Shown one piece after another: positions 1 through 5,244 of a stretch of 6,522 bases of DNA. This DNA is from Muricomes sp. GTDB taxonomy: Bacteria > Bacillota > Clostridia > Lachnospirales > Lachnospiraceae. Below the pieces are notes generated by a model. It had not been told where the DNA came from. It did no database searches and worked only from the letters and a program-made list of their open reading frames with translations. The stretch lies in the NCBI GenBank assembly GCA_020024675.1, contig JAHHTM010000072.1, positions 1 to 6,522 on the forward strand, given 5' to 3'. Position 1 is the first letter of the stretch. Each line of letters begins with the position of its first letter. Made by a program: the position numbers and the translations under genes.

Positions 1-158
1 ATGAATATGAAGTATGCTGCCAGATTGTAGAAAATGGTTTCAGCCTCATCGATTTGAAACTAACTGTTCCTACGGAAGTTGAGGCGGAAACCATTGCTAA
101 TAACTGGAATGCTGTTAGTCAGGATCTTTATTCATTAATCCTGTCTAAGCTTCTCTAA
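1..158 (+). CDS. DUF4364 family protein, C-terminal end (partial)
   Basis: The start lies outside the window. The first complete codon is at base 3 and the frame stays open for 51 codons to a TAA at 156-158. The visible tail runs from EYEVCCQIVENG through a segment with LIDLKLTVPTEVEAETIANNW to a final SKLL. From memory, the spacing LIDL.LTVPTE..AE.I..NW resembles the C-terminus of DUF4364 proteins, a Firmicutes family common in Lachnospiraceae whose function is not established; the N-terminal part of such proteins looks like a winged-helix regulator. No comparison could be run. The last 24 bases overlap the 3' end of rarA on the other strand. A convincing intrinsic terminator for this gene begins 32 bases after the stop, inside rarA. 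Reality of the coding tail is fairly sure, because the frame is open and the family pattern fits; the family name is less sure. Confidence 0.65.
   Translation, partial: EYEVCCQIVENGFSLIDLKLTVPTEVEAETIANNWNAVSQDLYSLILSKLL
29..95 (-). terminator. Candidate rho-independent terminator of the rarA operon, inside the upstream convergent gene
   Basis: Bases 33-48 and 80-95 form an inverted repeat with 15 of 16 positions paired; the only mismatch is 42/86. The loop is 31 bases and contains a small TTCC/GGAA stem (67-70 with 74-77). On the minus strand the right-hand arm runs directly into TTTTCT (34 down to 29). The hairpin begins 39 bases after the rarA stop, a normal position for a terminator. The large loop and the interrupted T-tract make it weaker than a textbook example. 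The same structure would also form in the plus-strand mRNA, but there it is not followed by Ts. Confidence 0.4.
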
Positions 159-1451
159 ATGTTCTTTTATTTTCTTTTCATATCCTAATGTGCCAGGTTC
201 ATAGAATCTGGCATTTTTTATTTCATCCGGCAGATACTGCTGATCCACATAGTGATTTGGATAGTCATGTGCATATTTATACCCTACACCGTGCCCTAAT
301 TTCTGTGAACCTTTGTAATGTGCATCCTGAAGGTGGGATGGAATCGTAGTCTTGTTATGTTTTACTGCATCCATGGCAGACAATATAGCATTATAGGATG
401 CATTGCTCTTTGGTGCTGATGCAATATATGTTACTGCCTGCGCTAATATAATCTGTGCTTCGGGCATCCCGATTCTTTCAACAGCCTGTGATGCCGCAAC
501 AGCCACATTAAGTGCCATTGGATCTGCATTTCCCACATCCTCTGATGCGCTGATCATAATTCTTCTTGCAATAAATTTAATATCTTCTCCTGCATAAAGC
601 ATTTTAGCAAGATAAAAGACCGCTGCATCTGGATCTGATCCTCGCATACTTTTTATAAAAGCCGAAATCGTATCATAATGATTATCCCCGCCTTTATCAT
701 AGCGAACCACTCTTTTTTGTATGCATTCCGAAGCAACATCCAATGTGATATGTATTATACCATCCTCGCTTCTTTTTGTAGTAAGAATTCCAAGTTCAAT
801 CGCATTTAAAGCATTTCTCGCATCTCCGCCAGAAACGTCCGTCAAAAACTCAAGTGCATCCTCGTCAATCTGGGCATGGAAACTTCCCATCCCTTTTTTA
901 TCATCTGTCACGGCTCTTTTGATCAGAGTTTTGATATCCTCCTTGTCCAGAGTTTTTAATTCAAAAACACTTGATCTTGAAATAAGAGCTCCGTTCACCT
1001 CAAAATATGGATTTTCTGTCGTTGCTCCAATCAACGTGATTGTTCCATCTTCCACATATGGAAGCAGATAGTCCTGCTGGCCTTTATTAAATCTATGGAT
1101 CTCATCCACAAAAAGTATTGTCTTTTTCTGGTACATTCCAAGAAGGTCTTTTGCCTGTCTGACTACTTCTTCCATATCTTTTTTGCCGGCAATTGTAGCA
1201 TTGATCTGTTTAAATTCTGCACTTGTAGTATTTGCGATCACTTTGGCAAGAGTCGTCTTTCCCGTTCCAGGTGGTCCATAGAAAATAAGAGACCCTAATT
1301 TATCTGCCTTAATGGCACGATATAAAAGTTTATCTTTGCCGATAATGTGCTGTTGTCCTACAACTTCATCTAAAGTCTCTGGACGCATTCTTGAAGCAAG
1401 TGGTGATTCACTTTCTTTTCTTGTTTCTCTCATATAATCAAATAAATCCAT
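135..1451 (-). CDS. rarA: Replication-associated recombination protein A (RarA/MgsA, AAA+ ATPase)
   Basis: This 438-residue protein is full length for the RarA/MgsA/WRNIP1 family, cytosolic AAA+ ATPases that act at stalled replication forks and interact with single-strand DNA binding protein. Visible parts, in order: an N-terminal SRMRPETLDEVVGQQHI segment (20-36); Walker A GPPGTGKTT (59-67); Walker B ILFVDEIHRF (112-121, acidic pair D116-E117); sensor 1 IGATTENP (141-148); an arginine-finger region SRS (158-160); and sensor 2 GGDARNALNAIE (208-219, R212). The C-terminal oligomerisation region (about 250-438) has HYDTISAFIKSMRGSDPDAA, ARRIMISASEDVGNADP and NARFYEPG. The start is supported by AGAGGAG at 1460-1466, 8 bases upstream. 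It is the last gene of a probable four-gene operon, 31 bases after the YitT-family gene. Its 3' end overlaps the convergent gene by 24 bases and holds that gene's terminator. All key residues are intact. Confidence 0.96.
   Translation of the reverse strand: MDLFDYMRETRKESESPLASRMRPETLDEVVGQQHIIGKDKLLYRAIKADKLGSLIFYGPPGTGKTTLAKVIANTTSAEFKQINATIAGKKDMEEVVRQAKDLLGMYQKKTILFVDEIHRFNKGQQDYLLPYVEDGTITLIGATTENPYFEVNGALISRSSVFELKTLDKEDIKTLIKRAVTDDKKGMGSFHAQIDEDALEFLTDVSGGDARNALNAIELGILTTKRSEDGIIHITLDVASECIQKRVVRYDKGGDNHYDTISAFIKSMRGSDPDAAVFYLAKMLYAGEDIKFIARRIMISASEDVGNADPMALNVAVAASQAVERIGMPEAQIILAQAVTYIASAPKSNASYNAILSAMDAVKHNKTTIPSHLQDAHYKGSQKLGHGVGYKYAHDYPNHYVDQQYLPDEIKNARFYEPGTLGYEKKIKEHLEKLRQD
191..219 (+). 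terminator. Rho-independent terminator of the DUF4364-like gene, inside the rarA coding region
   Basis: Bases 191-200 (TGCCAGGTTC) pair with 204-213 (GAATCTGGCA) as a 10-bp stem with one G-U pair (197/207) and a 3-base loop ATA. Six Ts follow at once (214-219). It starts 32 bases after the plus-strand stop codon at 156-158. It is directional: on the minus strand there is no T-run after the hairpin, and the G-U pair becomes an A-C mismatch. The hairpin lies in rarA codons 413-421, which encode the start of the NARFYEPG segment. Confidence 0.8.
872..899 (+). terminator. Terminator-like hairpin antisense to rarA
   Basis: Bases 872-879 (GGGCATGG) pair with 887-893 (CCATCCC) in a 7-bp stem with C875 bulged, a 7-base loop, and then six Ts (894-899). 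It would act only on transcription running antisense through rarA, such as readthrough of the terminator at 191-219 or spurious antisense transcription. It may be a coincidence: the Ts are the complement of two lysine codons in a poorly conserved part of RarA. Confidence 0.25.
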
Positions 1452-1482
1452 TTACCATTCTCCTCTTCATCCTACGTATCTT

Positions 1483-2322
1483 TTAATTCCACTGGCCGAT
1501 CACTTCATTTACCGTAGATACCGTCACGAAAATATTTGTATGGTTGCAATGCAAATAGTTTAAAAGCTGCTTGTATTCCTGCTGCGAAAGAATCGTTACA
1601 AGCTCTGTATGTGTTTTTCCGCCATATGCTCCCTGTGCCTCATATTTTGTAACTCCTCTATGCAGCTCATTCATGATATATTCTTGGATTACGACATAAT
1701 CATCGGAAAGTATGCATACTCTTTTTTTCTTATTAAACCCATCTATAAAATAATCGACTGCAATTCCATTGGCATATGTTCCCAGTATACTAATGATCAA
1801 GGTAGGCACATCGTATGCAAGAACCGATGTAAGTGCTGTAGCAATTCCTGTAATCGTGACCGCTTTTCCAAGTTCCATACGTGTGAATTTATTAATAATT
1901 TTTGCAACAACATCTAATCCACCTGAAGAAGCATTTACATGAAATAATAGTGCCTGTCCAAGCCCTGCAACAAGAATATATGCCATCAGGTCAAAAACGA
2001 TATTTCCGGTAGCAGAGCCTGCATTCGGCGAAATCTGTTCAAATATACCAAGAAACCCTGGCAAAAGCATCGATGTATAAACAGTTTTTGCTCCAAAATC
2101 TTTACCGACAAATATAAAGCCAATGATCAAAAGAACTCCATTTAATGCAAATGTGATCAGTGAAACCGGTATATGAAACAGATGTGACAATACCAGTGCA
2201 AGTCCGGAAACACTTCCAATGACAATTCCGCTTGAGATCATAAAATAATACACTGCCGCCGAAACAATCAACATTGCAATTGTTATCATAATATATTCTC
2301 TGACCTTATTATTTTTCTTCAT
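1483..2322 (-). CDS. YitT family membrane protein (DUF161 + DUF2179)
   Basis: This 279-residue integral membrane protein has the YitT family layout: about six hydrophobic segments (roughly 10-31, 33-50, 53-73, 108-128, 152-170 and 173-191), then a soluble domain. The segment NASSGGLDVVAKIINK (130-145) matches the glycine-rich, aspartate-containing motif between membrane segments of this family. After a basic stretch, FNKKKR (196-201), the cytoplasmic DUF2179 domain covers about 202-275, with HRGVTKYEAQGAYGGK (221-236) and FVTVSTVNEVIG (265-276). The biochemical function of YitT proteins is unknown; transport has been suggested but I see nothing that shows a substrate. The start is supported by AGGAGA at 2328-2333, 5 bases upstream, within the 15-base gap after the tcdA stop. 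Such close spacing points to co-transcription and perhaps translational coupling with tcdA. rarA follows 31 bases later. Confidence 0.92.
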   Translation of the reverse strand: MKKNNKVREYIMITIAMLIVSAAVYYFMISSGIVIGSVSGLALVLSHLFHIPVSLITFALNGVLLIIGFIFVGKDFGAKTVYTSMLLPGFLGIFEQISPNAGSATGNIVFDLMAYILVAGLGQALLFHVNASSGGLDVVAKIINKFTRMELGKAVTITGIATALTSVLAYDVPTLIISILGTYANGIAVDYFIDGFNKKKRVCILSDDYVVIQEYIMNELHRGVTKYEAQGAYGGKTHTELVTILSQQEYKQLLNYLHCNHTNIFVTVSTVNEVIGQWN

Positions 2323-2337
2323 GCCTATCTCCTCACT

Positions 2338-3078
2338 TTATCTACAATCCTGTCCGACACCTGAAATATCTCTGATCACGTATCCGGCGATCATTATTCC
2401 GGCAACTGGCGGAACAAACGAAATACTTCCCGGAATCTGACGTCTTAGGCCTTTGTCTTCTCCTGTTTCTTTCCCAGAAATATCTATTGGTTTTTCTTTT
2501 GAATAAAGTACTGTGAGTTTTTTAATTCCCCGTGCTTTTAATTCTTTTCTCATAACTTTGCATAATGGACAAACACTTGTCTTTGAAATATCTGTAATCT
2601 CAAATAACTCTGGATGCAGTTTATTTCCAGTTCCCATGCTACTTATAATCGGTATTTCTTTCTTTATGGCTATCTGAGTAAGTGCGAGTTTAGCTGTCAC
2701 TGTATCAATCGCATCAATGATATAATCTGGAGTATCTTTAAATAATTCTTCTATATTATCTGGGAGAACAAACATTTCATATGTCTCCACCTCAATCGTT
2801 GGATCAATGTCTTTAATCCTGTCTCTCATGACTTCTGTCTTGTATTTTCCTATCGTACTATGGAAAGCAATGGACTGTCTGTTTATATTTGTCAACGATA
2901 CCGTATCATTATCGATCAGTATCAATTTTCCTACGCCACTTCGTGCAAGTGCTTCTACACAGTGAGAACCTACACCGCCGATACCAAACACCATAACCGA
3001 TGCATTTCTTAAGTTCTGCATTCCTGCTTTTCCAATCAAAAGCTCTGTCCTTGAATATTCATAAACTTTCTCGCTCAT
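2338..3078 (-). CDS. tcdA: tRNA threonylcarbamoyladenosine dehydratase (TcdA/CsdL, ThiF/E1-like)
   Basis: This 246-residue protein belongs to the ThiF/MoeB/E1 superfamily. TcdA uses ATP to dehydrate t6A at position 37 of ANN-decoding tRNAs, making cyclic ct6A. Seen in the sequence: nucleotide-binding GIGGVGS (32-38); DNDTVSLTNINRQ (56-68) with the superfamily's conserved arginine R67; K78 and K80; the DAID motif (122-125); and SVCPLCKVMRKELKARGI (168-185), typical of the TcdA branch and bearing C170 and C173. The C-terminus ends with FVPPVAGIMIAGYVIRDI (221-238), a TcdA-like helix. These features separate it from ThiF and MoeB, which act with ubiquitin-like sulfur carriers; no such partner gene is near. 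The start follows a near-perfect AGGAGG (3085-3090) with 6-base spacing. It is second in the probable operon, 31 bases after the deacetylase and 15 bases before the YitT gene. Confidence 0.9.
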   Translation of the reverse strand: MSEKVYEYSRTELLIGKAGMQNLRNASVMVFGIGGVGSHCVEALARSGVGKLILIDNDTVSLTNINRQSIAFHSTIGKYKTEVMRDRIKDIDPTIEVETYEMFVLPDNIEELFKDTPDYIIDAIDTVTAKLALTQIAIKKEIPIISSMGTGNKLHPELFEITDISKTSVCPLCKVMRKELKARGIKKLTVLYSKEKPIDISGKETGEDKGLRRQIPGSISFVPPVAGIMIAGYVIRDISGVGQDCR

Positions 3079-3109
3079 ATCTAGCCTCCTTTTATCCTAT
3101 GTATGAATC

Positions 3110-3847
3110 TTAATCCATAATAAGCTGCTCTACTGTAACAAAATCAAAACCTTTATTTTTTAAAATATCAATAATCTCTAAGGCTGCTTCTACAGAACTG
3201 CCATAACAGTCATGCAACAAAATAATATCATTTTCTTTCACTTCCGTCACTACCTTATTGACAATTTGAGCTCTATTTTTATTCTCCCAGTCTCTTGGAT
3301 CTATCGTCCATAAAATAGGAATGACAGAAACCTGCTTTTCTAATCGTTTATCCCACGAGCCATACGGTGGACGAAAATAGCCTGACTTTTCACCTGTTAT
3401 CTGTTCAATCAACATTTCTGTATCTTTTATTTCTTTTACTGCCTCTTCTAGCTCAAGTTTTGGAATTTCTAAATGATGATATGAATGATTTCCAATCAAA
3501 TGTCCTTCTTCAAACATCCTCCGAACAATTGCCTGGTTTTGCTCTGCCTCCATATTCTGCCCCACCAGAAAAAAAGTTGCCCTTACGTTTCTTTTTTTGA
3601 GGCCATCTAATAATTGTGGTGTATACGTAATATTCGGTCCATCATCAAATGTAATAGCAATCTTAGGTTTTTCAAATTCTGTTTCTGAAACACATGATCT
3701 TGCATTTGTTGAAAACATCTCTGCCCTGCCAGGATCCATACTTTCAATCTTGCTTGTATTATCAAGGAATGACCATGGAAATACCATTCCTGTAAGCAAC
3801 ATTATATAAACAACCTGTAAACACTGTATGTATTTTTTTAACCCCAT
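3110..3847 (-). CDS. Polysaccharide deacetylase (NodB/CE4 family), membrane anchored
   Basis: This 245-residue protein has a hydrophobic N-terminal segment (about 5-27) that is a signal peptide or membrane anchor without a lipobox cysteine, so the enzyme should act outside the membrane on cell-wall or surface sugar. The NodB domain (about 62-241) carries all CE4 motifs: TFDDGP (66-71, base D68 and metal ligand D69), HSYHH (121-125, metal ligands H121 and H125), RPPYG (159-163), DPRDW (183-187) and LLHD (210-213). The family removes N-acetyl groups from peptidoglycan or related polymers in a metal-dependent way; the exact substrate (PgdA-like, PdaA-like or other) cannot be told. An earlier in-frame ATG at 3902-3904 would add 19 residues, but GGAG at 3853-3856 sits 5 bases before the ATG chosen here and places the basic N-terminus directly before the membrane segment. 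It is the first gene of the probable operon. Confidence 0.9.
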   Translation of the reverse strand: MGLKKYIQCLQVVYIMLLTGMVFPWSFLDNTSKIESMDPGRAEMFSTNARSCVSETEFEKPKIAITFDDGPNITYTPQLLDGLKKRNVRATFFLVGQNMEAEQNQAIVRRMFEEGHLIGNHSYHHLEIPKLELEEAVKEIKDTEMLIEQITGEKSGYFRPPYGSWDKRLEKQVSVIPILWTIDPRDWENKNRAQIVNKVVTEVKENDIILLHDCYGSSVEAALEIIDILKNKGFDFVTVEQLIMD

Positions 3848-3852
3848 GTTTT

Positions 3853-3858
3853 CTCCAC
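3853..3858 (-). promoter_or_regulatory. Ribosome binding site deciding the deacetylase start
   Basis: The minus strand reads GTGGAG, then 5 bases, then ATG at 3847-3845. The alternative in-frame ATG at 3904 has only a GGG-containing stretch upstream, and its extra 19 polar residues would precede the signal segment, which is unusual. Confidence 0.65.
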
Positions 3859-3959
3859 TTTGACCGCTTTTTGTTACATTGTATGCTCTTTTTAAGCAAA
3901 TCATACTCAGAACCCTACTTTACTGTAGCCAAATCATTTTAATGAATTTTTCAACATTT

Positions 3960-3965
3960 ATTATA
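3960..3965 (-). promoter_or_regulatory. Possible -10 element for the deacetylase operon
   Basis: The minus strand reads TATAAT here, a perfect -10 hexamer inside the divergent spacer, but I find no good -35 at 16-18 bases. If used, the leader would be about 105 bases and the promoter would overlap the -35 of galK. A second, nearer candidate is TACAAT at 3878-3883, also lacking a good -35. Neither is convincing. Confidence 0.25.
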
Positions 3966-3992
3966 TACAATGCACATACTTTCAGTTATAAT
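3964..3992 (+). promoter_or_regulatory. Probable sigma-A type promoter of galKT
   Basis: The -10 at 3987-3992 is a perfect TATAAT. The -35 at 3964-3969 (TATACA) matches 4 of 6 bases of TTGACA, with an ideal 17-base spacer. Transcription would begin near 3999-4000, leaving a leader of about 47 bases before galK. The rather weak -35 fits a promoter helped or controlled by a regulator. Confidence 0.6.
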
Positions 3993-4002
3993 GGATGTGT
4001 AT
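3970..4002. promoter_or_regulatory. Imperfect inverted repeat around the galK -10 (operator candidate)
   Basis: ATGCACAT (3970-3977) and ATGTGTAT (3995-4002) are inverted with 7 of 8 positions matching and 17 bases between the arms. The arms sit in the promoter spacer and at the predicted start of transcription, so a dimeric protein bound there would cover the -10. No known operator consensus is recognised, and no regulator gene is in view. Confidence 0.3.
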
Positions 4003-4032
4003 GGATAAAAATACAATTTTTTAAAAATGAAA

Positions 4033-4039
4033 GCGAGGA
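4033..4039 (+). promoter_or_regulatory. Ribosome binding site deciding the galK start
   Basis: GCGAGGA lies 7 bases before the ATG at 4047-4049. This sets the galK start 56 codons inside a longer open frame that begins at 3879, upstream of the likely promoter. Confidence 0.75.
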
Positions 4040-4046
4040 CCTTCAA

Positions 4047-5216
4047 ATGAAAGAGACATTAACCACAAAATTCATAGAGTTATTTGGTGATGCGCAGAAC
4101 ACAGAATTCTTCTTTTCTCCTGGACGCGTCAACCTTATTGGTGAGCATACAGATTACAATGGCGGACATGTTTTTCCTTGCGCACTGACTCTTGGTACAT
4201 ATGCTCTGGCAAGAAAACGTTCTGACAGACTTATGCACTTCTATTCTCTTAACCTTACACACTTTGGTGTTGTTGAAGCATCTCTCGACGATCTTACAAA
4301 CAAAAAAGAATATGGATGGGCAAACTATCCTCTTGGAATCGTGTGGGCTTTTAAGGAACGCGGTATAGAGCTTGAAAATGGTTTTGACATGATTATCTGG
4401 GGCAACATTCCTAATGGTTCAGGATTATCTTCTTCAGCTTCATTAGAAGTACTGACAGGACTTGTCATTAGCAACTTATTTAACATCCACAAATTTAATA
4501 TGATAGATCTCGCACTTATCGGTCAGCAGTCTGAAAACAACTTTAATGGTTGCAATTGTGGTATCATGGATCAGTTTGCTGTTGCCATGGGTAAAAAAGA
4601 CCACGCTATCTTCCTTGATACTTCTGATTTAAGCTATGAATATGCACCAGTTGCATTAAACGATGCAAAGATTATCATTACAAACAGTAAAGTAAAACAT
4701 AGTCTCGTAGACTCTAAGTACAATGACCGTCGTCAGGAGTGTGCAGATGCACTTGCTGCTCTTCAGACAAAACTTGATATTAAATCACTTGGTGAGCTTG
4801 ATGTTGATACATTCGAAAACAACAAAAACCTTATCAATGACCCAGTAAAAATCAGACGAGCAAGACATGCTGTTGCTGAAAATCAACGTACAATAGAAGC
4901 TGTTAAAGCATTAAAAGACGGAGATATTGCTCATTTTGGACAATTAATGAACCAATCTCACATTTCCCTTAGAGATGATTATGAAGTTTCTTGTGAAGAA
5001 ATTGATATTCTTGTTGATCTTGCATGGTCTATCCCTGGTGTTATCGGTTCTAGAATCACTGGCGGTGGTTTTGGTGGCTGTACTGTGAGTATTGTCAAAA
5101 ACGAAGCTGTTGATACATTTATCAAAACAGTTGGTTCAAAATATATAGAAAAAGTTGGCCATGAGGCTGAATTTTACACTGTAGACATTGGAAACGGAGC
5201 CTGCAGATTAGACTAA
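4047..5216 (+). CDS. galK: Galactokinase
   Basis: This 389-residue cytosolic GHMP kinase is full length for bacterial GalK. It phosphorylates alpha-D-galactose with ATP to galactose-1-phosphate, the first committed Leloir step. The galactokinase signature GRVNLIGEHTDYNGG is at 26-40 (R27 and the E33-H34-D36 sugar-binding set). The GHMP ATP loop IPNGSGLSSSAS covers 121-132. GIMDQ (172-176) holds the catalytic base D175. The third motif GSRITGGGFGGC is at 334-345. No key residue is missing. The start is chosen from the ribosome binding site at 4033-4039 and because family members begin about 25 residues before the signature; the frame extends upstream to an ATG at 3879, but that lies before the predicted promoter and encodes unrelated residues. 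galT follows after 28 bases, so the two are surely co-transcribed. Galactose induction is likely but no regulator is seen. Confidence 0.97.
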   Translation: MKETLTTKFIELFGDAQNTEFFFSPGRVNLIGEHTDYNGGHVFPCALTLGTYALARKRSDRLMHFYSLNLTHFGVVEASLDDLTNKKEYGWANYPLGIVWAFKERGIELENGFDMIIWGNIPNGSGLSSSASLEVLTGLVISNLFNIHKFNMIDLALIGQQSENNFNGCNCGIMDQFAVAMGKKDHAIFLDTSDLSYEYAPVALNDAKIIITNSKVKHSLVDSKYNDRRQECADALAALQTKLDIKSLGELDVDTFENNKNLINDPVKIRRARHAVAENQRTIEAVKALKDGDIAHFGQLMNQSHISLRDDYEVSCEEIDILVDLAWSIPGVIGSRITGGGFGGCTVSIVKNEAVDTFIKTVGSKYIEKVGHEAEFYTVDIGNGACRLD

Positions 5217-5244
5217 TAATTATTTATACAGGAGGAACATAGGA

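Noticed and set aside
403..1298. Several plus-strand open frames opposite rarA
   Set aside because: They are low-complexity shadows of an intact rarA frame that has all its AAA+ motifs; none shows a family pattern.
1709..1720. 12-base palindrome AGTATGCATACT next to a T-run in the YitT-family gene
   Set aside because: The usable hairpin stem is only about 4 bp, it is in the middle of a conserved coding region, and it has no gene to terminate.
4027..4041. Catabolite repression (cre)-like sequence before galK
   Set aside because: The left half (TGAAAGCG) fits the CcpA consensus, but the right half has several mismatches and the site is simply the ribosome binding site region.
3879..4046. Upstream extension of the galK reading frame (56 extra codons from ATG 3879)
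   Set aside because: It lies mostly before the predicted galK promoter, encodes residues unlike any galactokinase N-terminus, and a good ribosome binding site marks the ATG at 4047.
3848..4046. Possible riboswitch or small RNA in the divergent spacer
   Set aside because: The spacer is AT-rich with only very short stems (for example TCATT/AATGA at 3934-3945) and no recognised aptamer core or terminator.
4027..4050. Tiny leader frame MKARTFK whose TGA overlaps the galK ATG as ATGA
   Set aside because: It has no ribosome binding site of its own and covers the galK ribosome binding site, so it is more likely chance than a leader peptide.
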